From: Auanema rhodensis
Taxonomy: Eukaryota; Nematoda; Chromadorea; Rhabditida; Rhabditidae
DNA: 64,000 nt
Direction of reading: 5' to 3'
Assembly (NCBI GenBank): GCA_964057225.1
Contig: OZ059898.1
Location: 12,301,767-12,365,766 of the forward strand
Positions 36,545 through 47,843 of the stretch are shown in pieces (position 1 is the stretch's first letter; every line of letters begins with the position of its first letter). The position numbers and the translations under genes were made by a program. The notes under the pieces were generated by a model. It ran no database searches. It saw only the letters and a program-made list of their open reading frames with translations, and was not told the DNA's origin.

Positions 36545-36664
36545 ATGGAGATTCTGGACATAATGAGGCCGATGGATAATGATGTGCCATCTGAGAGAAT
36601 TCCTCATCAGGCTCCAGACCGTGGCTCCTTTGTAATTCTTACGCAATTGACAGCTCTCCAGTAA
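36545..36664 (+). CDS. Candidate small ORF behind URM1
   Basis: An ATG at 36545 opens 39 codons ending in TAA near 36662. The peptide is mixed and polar (MEILDIMRPMDNDVPSERIP, then HQAPDRGSFVILTQLTALQ). The frame stays open for about 20 codons upstream of the ATG. It lies 380 bp past URM1 on the same strand. It is short enough to be chance; composition is the only support. Confidence 0.2.
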   Translation: MEILDIMRPMDNDVPSERIPHQAPDRGSFVILTQLTALQ

Positions 36665-39600
36665 TCAAATCGTGTAATAAATATGCGGAAGATTTTGTGC
36701 TTGTTAATCGGATAGCAATATTCCGATTGCCACACGAGCAAGCGACATTTCCAATATGTACTTAAGTAGCCAAATCTTTGGAAATAGGATATGCTTATAT
36801 TAAATTCAGTTTGAACAGGAGTCATAGTGATAGATTTCTCAATATTTTATTAGATAATTAAATTTTGTCTTGTACTTCATTCTATTAGATATTCAAAATC
36901 TAGAACTTATATGTAAAGTGGATGAAAAGCTATGCTAAAGTCCCAATATGGTACTTGAAATGTTACATTTTTTATCATTTGCTCGCCCCTTTGTGTTTTT
37001 TTTCGCTTTCAAACAGCAATTTTCGGTTTACTGGATCGATTGTCGACGCGAAGGGACAGCTATTTTTGTTTTCTGTTTTGGTCATTCATGAACACGTCCA
37101 TTCGACATCACTAGCTGAGCAGTAGAGGAAGCCGATGAAGCATGGAGATACACTAGAGAGAAAGAAAAAGTGAACAGATCAGAGAGGGAAAGAGATGGAA
37201 AAAGAAAAAAGGAATAATTTTGCAAGGAAGCGAGAGAAATAGGAAGGCAATGAGATGAGAAAAAAAGTAAATTGAAGAAATGGTCTAGCCAAAACAAGAC
37301 TGAAAAAATGGTTGTTGTGTTGCTTGCCTCTTTACGGAAAAAAAAGATGAAAAGCCGGCACAAGATAAGACTAGCTGAGTTCTTCTAAGCTCAAAAAGAG
37401 AATTGTTTTGGTAATTTGTTGCTTTGTCCAAATGAAATGTTCAACTGGCGGCTACATTCTCTAATTAGACGTCTACTGAATACCCTCTCCCTCGTTCCGA
37501 ATACTAAATTGAAATAAGCTGTTCCTGAAATGATGGAAAAGGAACAAGAATGTGTCTGCGCATCTTATAAAGCTTTGATTTGCTAATGCTTCCAATTTTG
37601 AGATAAATCGGATTTTAAAGAGAATCCCCTCACTTTGGTGCCCTTGTACTCCCACTGATTTTCTTCCGCGGCATGCTCTCATTTCTGCGCTCCTCGGCCA
37701 TTGTGTTTCTATTTCGTCTGCATGAGACAGACATTCATTCACTGACCAGATGCCCTTAGGCTGAACTTAGCCAAGACTGGGAACGAACGAGAGAATCGAA
37801 GCATATAGGATTATGAAAAGAAAGAATAGAAGGAAATTCTCCAACAGCTTACAGAGAATTAGAGAAAGAGAAAAAGAGGAAATAGGATGTTATCCTGTTT
37901 CTCTTTCTCTCACTCATTTTCAATTTCTCCCTCTGTCTTCATTCTTTTCGCCTCATGACCAGAGTGGATTGGGCTTTGGGTCATCACTGGTCCATATTCT
38001 AGTTCACATTCACTAAATTTCAAAAAGAGTTATTGTTGGATGGCACTGAGAATGAAAAGTTTACTAACATGACCATTACCTATTCTGAGGTTGTTTCCCC
38101 TTCGTTTAAAATGAGAAATTTCTGATAAAAATATGTCTTTCCCTTTGTTTTGAAAAGTCAATAAACACTTTATATTTCATATTTTTGTACCTTCAACTAT
38201 CCCTTTTTCTTGTCCTTCACGTTCAGTGCTACATGAAATCTTATAGCGAAATTACGAATGGTGAATGAAAGGTCAGCTCCTTTAAGTTTCAATAAACGGA
38301 ACCGCAATTATAGTTCGATACCCAACTTTGTTCTTTGAGCAAATTTTCAAAAAGAATATTTGAATTGGTCACTAGTGTTAGGTAGTTCTGCAGATTTTAA
38401 TGGAGAGAGCCTTACCCACATGTGGCATTGAAAAGAGTTAGTGAAATAGCTCATATGAGCAAGAGGAAGGGAGAATTCAGATGGGAGAGTTGATCAGACG
38501 AAAAGAGAAGAGAGGTCAAATGGACCTTCTAACCACCCACATTTCCAAGCAGTCCCTTGTGGTCCACTGAGTTTCCCGTGGAGCCAATCTGAAAGAAAGA
38601 TAGAATGCCGAAATGTCCATGTGCGAGTTGAGCACAAATAGTATTGTGAGCTCGGAGAGCAGCTGTCAAACATTGATTCCACTCCAAAAGGACACAGGAA
38701 GAACTAAGAATTTTTCTGAGAAGAACCAGAAAGAGATTGAGTGATGGAAAGATAATGAGCCCGGCCTATGAACCTTGATTACTCTTTAACCATAATAGTG
38801 TAGTTTGGTCAAAGTCACCTGCAATATTGAATACATAAAGGCCTATGAATGATCAATTTTATTGGAAATAAATAAAGAAAAGGTGATTATTGTGATATAA
38901 GATATCAGAAGTTATGTTATTTTCTATTCTTATAATATTTATTATTTCATGTAATGTTGTTGAATTTTTGAAGGAAAAAATGCTTTTTAGCTATTATTTG
39001 CAATAAAATTTAAATAAATATGATAATTAAGTGTGCTTTGATGAACAAAACGTTCTTTTACTCCAGAATCGGAACAAATGTCTAGATGTGTCATTTCGTG
39101 ATGAGAGCCTATCGAAGAAGACCGCGAAGAAGCAACCCATACATAGCAGAAGAATTTGATGTAGATTGAAAATCATGCATAACAAGGTTTTTACAATTTG
39201 AAGTAGAGAAATTTTATTGTTTTTGTGTTGTTAAAGTAAAGTTTCAGTTTAAATGATGTAGCTTGTATACGTGATATAGTGCGTGACCTGATGACGCGGT
39301 AAACTCATTTCCAGCAATGAAGACGCACAATTCGGTTAGTTCCATATACACAATTTGTATTTTTCTACTCTTATCTGTATGGGTATTGGGTTATTTGTGT
39401 ATTTTCTTGCTTCGTTACCTCTTTGTCTAGAAAATTGATTTATTTTCTTGACGTTAAATCTCTGGCTTCTCCAATGTGTTCTAGATGTCGGACAAATTAA
39501 AAGATAGGAGCTTATTCATAAATGCGATGAAAGTATATCCAGATGTGTGATATGAGTTGAGCCGCATAGTTAAACGAGCTCTAGCATTAACTAGCGTTTG

Positions 39601-40635
39601 TAGATCCCTGGTCATACTCTCTGTCGAAAATACCTCAATTGCAATTAATCAGAATCTGAATGAATCCCTAGTTGATGCTTAGTTTGTCATAAATTCCGAA
39701 ACGAAGTGATCTCTCTGAAACACTCTTCGTTTCTCCTTTGATCAACATACCAATCTATCTACAGATTTAAATAAAGACGGATTGAGTGAGTTAAGAGAAT
39801 AAGAGAATAAGAGAATAAGAGATAGAGATTGAAGAGGCTTCGACTGCACCCAATGGTAATCGTCTATTGCGCCATTGGAAACAATCAGAACATCTAACAG
39901 ATCTTATGATAAATTGACGTCAAAATGGCCGTGGCCTTATAGATGAAAGCATGAGACAAGAATACGAATAAGCTAAGAAATCAAATTTGAACTTCTAATA
40001 TAACTCTTCTAACCCTTTCTCTTTCTTATCTAAACCGTCGTTTTCTTATTCATTCATAGTATCATATTCTTATTATTCGAACGTTGAATGAAACATTTGA
40101 GACAACAAACCGGAAAGATGACTGGACGAAATTTTGAAATCTGAAACCTTAAATCGCGATTTCATGATTGGTCATCGAGTTAAGTAATGCAGATTCATAA
40201 GGACTTGTAAGTTAGCTCCTCAACGATTCTCAAAGTGCTGTGCTAATAGGTTTTCCAAATTTTTTGTTAGATTTATAGTTGTTCAGGGTTTAGAAGACTT
40301 TATTGACTCCATTAGACTGATCGCTTGTTTGGATTCTGAAGAATCTCCAGTTGGGGAGTGAATTGAGAAAACGAAAAACGGAGTGTAAATGAGCTGAAGG
40401 GTTAGGAAAGGGTAAGACAGACGATTGAGAGAGTATTGAACTCTTATAGAAAGATAAAGGCATCTAGAGAAAAAGAGATAGATCGAGAGAATGAAGCTTA
40501 GTCATGTGAATGAAAGAGATATAGAGCTAAACTCTGCAATGTGACTAGCTTTTGGATGAGCATATACTGGTTTATTAGACAGCTAATCCTTCGAATGAAC
40601 ACGGTCATTTGATCCTGAACCTCTCACATTTTCGT

Positions 40636-40896
40636 TCATTTTACCGATTTCTCAATCCTATTGGATGTGTTTTCCTCAATCTTTTCCGGTTGGCACAATC
40701 CCTCCTTTAGGGCATTCAACAAATTAAGGATTCTGAGAATTAGAGGCCTCAGTCTGACAGGTAAATGGACACCTGCACATGAGATTATTGATATCCGATG
40801 CAGCTTTAATTGACCACAGAGAGACAAGCGGTCATGTGGGCATTCAAGCTGCTCAGCCGCTCCTTTCTCTCTTTCTTGTGACGTCACCATTTCCAA
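40636..40896 (-). CDS. Candidate ORF, unknown
   Basis: 86 open codons on the minus strand from ATG 40896, starting with MEMVTSQEREKG and later CPHDRLSLCGQ, three Cys in the first half and a leucine-rich helix in the middle. A CRE-like TGACGTCA lies within its first codons. No splice signals or family support it. Local GC is higher than in the left arm, so chance frames of this size are expected. Confidence 0.2.
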   Translation of the reverse strand: MEMVTSQEREKGAAEQLECPHDRLSLCGQLKLHRISIISCAGVHLPVRLRPLILRILNLLNALKEGLCQPEKIEENTSNRIEKSVK

Positions 40897-41473
40897 CGTT
40901 AAAACTTGAGGTACAAACCTTGAAAGGACAAAAAAGCATTAAGAGTTTCAATTTGTAGTCTTCTGTTTTTCTGCTTCAAACGTTCTAAATTTCTTTTGAA
41001 TATTTCTACGACACGATAAATTTGCATTACATTGTCTTTAAGTTGCATTGCTTCTCTATACTTGAATATGTCATTCTATTTTAAGGTTTGATTCCAGCTG
41101 AAGAGCAACATGAACAAGTTGGCAATCTGTCAGCTTGTCTAAATTGCCTCAGGCTATCTGTATGACTTTTTTCTTCTTTTTTTTTTCTTGGCCTTTCTTC
41201 ATCTTCCTATTCATCATTTGCGCATTCCTCAGAAGATAGGAAACAAAGTCACAGCTGAAGACACTAACGAAATCATTAAAATTACAACAAATTTATTCAG
41301 TTCATATGAGCGAAGAACGTCGACCCTTACACTCATCTGAACTTCAATACTTTCTGATTTTCTTTCTTCTGACCGTCTTTCTCTCTTCATCGTAATCCAT
41401 CTTTATCTTTTCATTTCACTGGCTTCAGAAGAACTGAGAGAAATCAGCTTTTCGTGAATCTGTTAAGTAACAG

Positions 41474-41680
41474 ATGCCACCTGCGCCAGCTAAGCCAGCA
41501 GGCGTTCCTAGTCTTACCCAACGCTTCATCTCCGTTATCCCTAGATTCTCGTTGCATAAGCGAGCGAGAGATAGAGAGAGACTGAGTGAACGAAACCTTT
41601 TGGTCAGCTGTAAGGCTGTCACAATGTCCTTAGGCAATCTACGTTTGAGTGTGGAAGGAGAAATTGAAACAGATACATAG
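41474..41680 (+). CDS. Candidate exon or small ORF, Ala/Pro start
   Basis: An ATG at 41474 sits directly after a GTAACAG acceptor-like site and opens 68 codons to TAG. The start is MPPAPAKPAGVPSLTQR, followed by a basic stretch with KRARDRER. The first 90 bases form a local GC-rich patch. The minus strand is also open across the same patch. No family is recognised. Confidence 0.25.
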   Translation: MPPAPAKPAGVPSLTQRFISVIPRFSLHKRARDRERLSERNLLVSCKAVTMSLGNLRLSVEGEIETDT

Positions 41681-43036
41681 ATAGAATGAAGCAGTAATAA
41701 AGACAAGACGGCTTGAGTCCTATCTGAGTTAGTCTTCTAAGCAATGATAGAATTAGCTCCGGCCAACTCATGTATAAACGTCTCTCCATAAGTATGATGT
41801 TGCTTCCAATTTTCAAACATTTCATGTTCAGAGTGAGATGTAAATTGGTAGAACAATTTGTTATTAGCCATTTACAGGAAACTTGACCGGAAGTCGACAA
41901 AATTAACAATTATCCGAAAATATCTCAACCGGATACTGCGAAAGCGGAAGCCAAACAGAGAACATAAGGTATACTCACTTGCTTAAAGAGCGTGAGACAC
42001 AGAGAGAGAGAGGTAGAGAGAAGGGCAAAGGGATTGACCGTTTCCCCTCACATTCTCTCTTGCGCTTTGGCTTATAACCTCTAGCTACATCATGAAGTTG
42101 GTGCATGACGTCAAATATGCTCAAAGACTGTCATTGCCTGACTGCATCTCATGGACGTTGAACTTACTCATCTGATGCTCTTCTTCATCGATGCATTCAA
42201 AATAGCGTTCACTCCAACTTAAAATGAAAAGAGAACAAGGAAGAGAGAATTTCTCGTTTTGTCCTTGTATAGACATCATTAGCCTCATCTCTATAGGCTC
42301 ATGATGTTCATCAGAGACTCTTTTCTCTTTCTCTCTATTGCGTCCAGTCTTTCAACTTCTCTGTCTCATCAGTTCATAGTTTGTGACCATGGGAGTCCCC
42401 CAGTTTTAGGCTCATTACTTGCTCTTCCGTGCTTCACACTCTCTCGATCACTCTTTTACTCTAGCCCTGTATCTCTTGCTCTCTATATCTTTAGCATGAT
42501 TAGCTCTACTCTCTCACACGTCTCACTTCTATTCAGCTAATTCTGATCGTTAAGAAATAATCTGGTGACAGCCATCGATGACACCATATCTTACTCATTT
42601 TGACTCGTCATATTAGATTGAATTAACAAATTTGACCTTTGTGATAGATGGCTAGCATGCGATATTGAACTTGATTTGGAGCTTGATTTAGCATTCATTT
42701 TCCAATTTCATTAGTTTGTAACATCTCATATCCAAACGAACTCCACGGCGCGTGAACAACCACATGTTTCGTTTTGAGATTTTCAGCCAAAGTAGCCGGT
42801 TGTTTCTTTTATGCTGTGTTAAATTGCGATTTCAACTCATAAAATGATTCATAGTTAACTCGAAGAAACATCTTTCAAGCCTTTTCATGAATTGACCAAA
42901 TCGCTTGAGTAGCAATTACTTAAAGCTGTTCCAAAACCATGTTGATATTTGCTTTATCGGTGGAGACCACTCTTGAACTCGAATGAAAGAAACGCGCCTG
43001 AGGGCAATGTTGCAGGAACAGCTGATGGTTGGCTGA
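41681..43036. other. Non-coding spacer
   Basis: No exon supported. Contains GA-rich runs at 41990-42020, a TGACGTCA word at 42108 and CT-rich sequence at 42300-42530. Confidence 0.5.
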
Positions 43037-43570
43037 ATGCCAATAGCTGCCCTTTCTTCAGCCTCTCCCCCATTCACATGCTGTATCAGTGAGGGTCAAT
43101 CGCTTCGCGAGCGCCCGTCGTCGTCATCTTCCGAAGTCCGCCATCACTCCTTCCTCTCACGTCTTGTTCAGTTTGAAAGCTCTCTGCATTTGTGGCGGAC
43201 AATCATCCTGTTGTCTGCTCATCTGATTTCTCTCCGCCAACCGCGTACTCTAGTCAGCTGTCCATCGTGGTCGCCATCCGATGTCCAAAGGCTTGCTGTT
43301 TCTTCGCGCTGGCTGGCCACCCCGAGCTCAGAGTCCGAGTCCCTCCCCCATGCTCTCCCTTTCTCCCGCTTTCATCTCTCCTTCTCTCTTTTCTTTTTCC
43401 TCCCTCTCGGTTTGCTTTATTCTTTCTCTCATTTTGCTTTTAACTCTACATCTTTCCCTACTCTCCATTCTCTTTTCCTGCGTTCTGTCGCCATTGGCCG
43501 TCCCTTTGGCCATTTACATATTACGCAATCGAGAGTGGACATTTACTTGGACGAGAAGGCAACAAGCTGA
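43037..43570 (+). other. GC-rich island with open frames
   Basis: From about 43.03 to 43.36 kb GC rises to roughly half, with many CpG. All three + strand frames are open over long stretches, one for 177 codons. The frame products are Ser/Pro/Leu-rich and grade into CT-repeat translation after 43370, so I do not accept any as a gene. The island could be a promoter or enhancer core or contain a short exon. Confidence 0.35.
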
Positions 43571-46500
43571 GGATTTCTCCGTTCCTTGACCCATATAATC
43601 ATTCTAATCTCTGTCTACATATTCATGTTATTTTCTGTGTTTTGTTTTTTAAATGAGCCAAATGCTTGAGCTTCGTCTTTCTATTTTCCTCTGTAATTTC
43701 ATTTGAAAATGTTTTTTTGTCCATTTCCAGCTGCTAACTTCTGAAAAACCTTCGTCTGCATTTCATTCCCGTACACTACTCACCCTTATTTCATGTCTTT
43801 TTCACTGATTTAAAATCACATATTCTCTGATCTTTCTTGTAAAACAAACATTTTTTCTTGTTTTGCTTCAAAAAAAAAACTTTGTATGACAACCTTCCGA
43901 TGACTAACCATAATCAGTATCTAACTTTCATTGCGTCATTGATGAAAAAGATCTGGGATTTTCGCATTTTTTCCCTTTGTAACAAAATTTTTGCACAATA
44001 CTTACGAGCCTTGTTTTCAAATAATTTCACGAACTCATTGCATATTATATGATATTTCGTTCAGTTGTCCAATTTTTGAGCTAAATGATGCTCAAGCTTA
44101 TTAGGTCATTCCTGCAGCTTTTTGTCTACATCTCGTTCCTTGCACGAAGCTGTTCCATTTCGCCTGTCCATCTTCAAGTCAATATTTCTGTCTTCTCTGT
44201 CCTTTTCATCTCGTAATCGTCTATCTATGTGCTGTTCCTTTTCAATTCGACACCATCTTGCACATTTCTTCTTATAGTCTTTATTTATATAAACTCTACC
44301 ACGTATTATTCGAAATGAATTTCATAGTTCATAAGATGATTGATCCAAGCCAAAAATGTGAAAAAAGTGAATGCAAAAATCGTAGATTAACAAAAGAGAA
44401 AAAGAGAGCAGGGGTTGACTGAAAGTTCGAATGGCTGTTTTGACCAAATTTAGAAAATATTGGGCTTGTCCCCATGCCAGGCAATCTTTCATTGCAAATA
44501 GTAGACTTCGACTCAGCCTTCCTCCCCCCCCGCTTTTCCTTTCGATTGGCTACTCGTTTTTTGCAATCTTTCTCATGTCTGTTCCGATCACCACGGCAAC
44601 AAGAGCAGAAAGTATCTGAGACGAGAGATTTTGTTTTTATGAGTTTCCACATTTGCTTTCAGCAGTTTATTCAGTAAGCTCTTTAACTATTTACAAACTT
44701 ATTCTTCCTAATGTTCGAACACATTTATCAAAGATTATTGCTGCCTCCAGATTATTAAAGCAACAACTCAGCCATTGATTTTCTTGAAAATGATGAACTC
44801 AAATCAGCTAACAACTATTGAACTTTCCCACCATTTGAGGCTTTTGTCCATCACTTGACATTTCCCACGCCGATCTCTCTTTCAGCTTCTGAAAAGTTTG
44901 GTCCTGCCTTGCTGACTTCACCAGAGCTTGAGCGTCACCGTGAGATTGTCCATCTAGTGTTTAAAGCTGTTATCGTAGCATAGCCGTTAACTAAATCAGC
45001 TGTCGGAATCTTTTTGGTTGACTCAAATTATACTTACACTATGAGGATAAGATTAAAAGAAAAATGAAAGAAAACGATTATGACGATATCTGAGAATAAC
45101 ATAGACCAGCCAAACATCCAACATCGTCTTTCGTCTCTCTTCAACGTGATTTCACATGATCATCTCAAAAAATTCATCTGAATGATGGAGATGATGACTG
45201 ATGCTGCTGATGTCATCTCCTGAAACGGACGTAAGACGATTTTAGGGGGTGGACAACACTTGATGACGTGCTGTTTTGCTCTGCAGTTGGGGGTGGTTGG
45301 TCGTGTGTTTGTATCGACAAGTCGATGCTGTGGTTCTGAAGCGTTTTAGTACGATTCTCTTCGTTCATATCCTATGCACTTCTGAAGTTTTTTCCATATC
45401 TGAATCAGCCTGACAAGTTCTACGGCTAACTGAAAGCATGTCATTGTGAAGAGGTGGAGAGGGCCAAATGTCACTATGAATGCCGTTTATGTTTTCTATT
45501 ATTCGTTTCATATCAATCTCTATCGTCCATATCTTTTCACTTCCTTTCTTTTCATCTTTTCAACTTCTCTCATGCTCTTCACAATCTTGCATCATGACAG
45601 ACTTTCTTCTCGTTCACTTTTTTGTTGAATGAACGGTGCATTACTATAACTATTTATTTCCCCCCTTCCTCCTAAAAAACTGAAAACATCAGCTTAGCAA
45701 TATCCTTGTGCAAATCCCGACCTGCAAATCAGGGGTGGACATTCGTTCATGACTAAAATGCTATCCACCTCAATGCTGTTGACCAAATTAGAGTCAACGA
45801 GACAGAAACAAGTAAGAATTAGAGAGGGAAAGGGAGGGAAAGAGAGACAGACATAGAGAGAGATAGAGAAAGAGTTCAAACCTTGTATGCGTTTGTGTTA
45901 AAATCGGTAACGAAACTTTTTATACAAAAGAACACAGTTTCTTCAATTGATTACAGTTGCGATTATGTCTTGTCATCTCAACTTCTCTCACTCACTTACT
46001 CCGTCAGAGCGTTTTTTTCTAATTTGCTTTCTGCCTTACTATCATACTTGATTCCTTCCTCTTTTTCTAATTGTTTTTGTACCGTCAGCCTTCTTATCAC
46101 CGCAAAGCACTTCCGTCTAGATCAACTGCTCTGAGCACTTGAGTTGTCTCGTCGCACCTCATAACATTGGTGATGCAAGCCATGTCGTCTCGTCTGATCG
46201 GCTTTTTTCAACTTCAACTTGTCTCCGCCTGGGTCCGCTTTTCTTAACGCTTGTTCGATTATAAGGGACAAAATTCCTAGTCAAAACATAACAGCTTAAA
46301 AGCTTGCGGAGAACGAGAAGGGATCTCAAACAGAATTTTTTCAAAACAAAAGCATTTTTGAGTTATATCAGGCTAACCTTTTCGGTTTCATCTGTCATGT
46401 GTCAGCTTCATTTTCGTTATGCTGTAAGCAAATTTGGGCAGGAACTGAGTATCCCATGCAAGCATTTTCGAACTCTACTAGTTATCGAGAACGAACGACG

Positions 46501-47575
46501 AAAGACGAAATCCGTCTTCGTTGTCATCGGTTCGTTTTTTGTTTACGCCTTGAGGCCATCGTTGTCGTGGTCGCCATCGTTTGGCTACTTCTTTCCACGA
46601 TAAAGAAAGGGGAAAGCAAGAAGGAAAGCCAATGAGGAAAAGAGAGAGAGCGAAAGAAAGAAAAGAAAGAGTAAGAGAAAGCATGAGAAACAGAGAGACT
46701 ATCTGTAGTCATCAGCATCCTTCTACGAGCTGCAGCCACAGAAAATGCAGCTGAAGCTTAGCTTGTTTTGGTTCCGTGCCTGTGGTCGAAGCTGGACTCG
46801 TGAACAGAAAAGGAAGACGAATGCTTGCAAGCGAGGGAGAATGCAGATGTTTTTTGCTCCGAGACATTATAAGTCATGAATGTCGGAAGTTTGCATTTTA
46901 GCTTCCTGTATTATGGGTTCATGATGTGACTTGCATGGCTCGCGTCTGAAACTACGAATATCTGATCAGCATCAATGATTGACCATACAAATTGAAATTA
47001 TATTCATGACAAATTATTGTTTTTTCTTCCAATAAAATGGTCATTTTCTCTTCCGTTGGTAATAATTTGAGCCATTCACTCTGATATTTCGCTCGTTTGC
47101 TCTGCCTTCATCACATGAGTTGTTGAACATTCGTAGCTCTTATGGCTTTTGATTTTATGAACTATTTAAGTCCTCTGACGTTGTCTAATGCTCCACAAGA
47201 AAGGTTTTGATTCTGCGAAAAGACATCAGACAGTCAGAGATCATAAGAATATGCAGGAGAATATACTCGTTTCCTAGTGACCACATCGAACGCAATCCGT
47301 TAGGCTCTTTTCTTCTATTCTCCCATTTCCTTCTTTTTCTCTCCTGTCAGTCTACATCCATTTACTCTATAGATTCAGCATCACCCTTTCTCTCTCCTCT
47401 CTTTCTCTCTCATTATCCTGATTCTCCAACTTCGTTTTAACTCTGCCATGCTCTCTCCTTTCAATGAACTGACCAAGCAGGGTAGATGAGTGTTAGGGAT
47501 ACAGAGTGGAACAGCGATCGAGCGAGAATGAAAGAGAATGAGTCCTATGGTCAGTTAGGTCTAGGGTCCACAGAG
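43571..47575. other. Gene-poor region
   Basis: No gene supported. Frames at 44329-44677 and 46304-46739 overlap on both strands and look like composition effects. Small regulatory-type words are frequent: CAGCTG at about 43.73, 45.00 and 46.75 kb, and TGGTCA/TGACCA throughout. Confidence 0.45.
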
Positions 47576-47843
47576 CTAAATCGCCTCAAGCAATTTGAGC
47601 GCTATTCCAGAATATGTGAGCTGTGTGGTCACTTGGAGAATAGGGTCCAATGTTAGGTTGCCAGAAGGAATATTTGCTCCAGAAATCGTTAAATTCGCTC
47701 GCAAGCCATGCTCTCCTGCCGTTTTGAATAGCCGGTGGCTAAAAAACTTCCATTCTCGTTCTGAAGGCGATTCCAATCACAAGACAGCCTTTTTCATTTT
47801 TTTTCAATTCAAAATGAATGAGCAAAGAGATGATCTTTTATAG
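47576..47843. other. Overlapping sense and antisense open frames
   Basis: The + strand frame 47595-47843 (82 codons) and the minus frame 47776-47576 (66 codons) overlap. Both have ATG starts and balanced composition; the minus one includes GEHGLRANLTISGANIP and LDPILQVTTQLTYSGIA. At most one can be real. The minus reading looks more protein-like to me, but no splice evidence supports either. Confidence 0.25.

Larger units (their letters stand above)
36166..41471. other. Gene-poor region downstream of URM1
   Basis: No gene is identified in this 5.3 kb. GA-rich and CT-rich patches alternate, for example AGAGAATA repeats at 39795-39825. The minus-strand frames at 36607-36825, 37082-37363 and 38494-38682 lack splice context. 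The TGACCA word becomes frequent from about 37.7 kb onward. Confidence 0.5.

Noticed and set aside
43037-43570. 177-codon open frame
   Set aside because: All + frames are open because of GC content, the product is Ser/Leu/Pro-rich and ends in repeat-like sequence.
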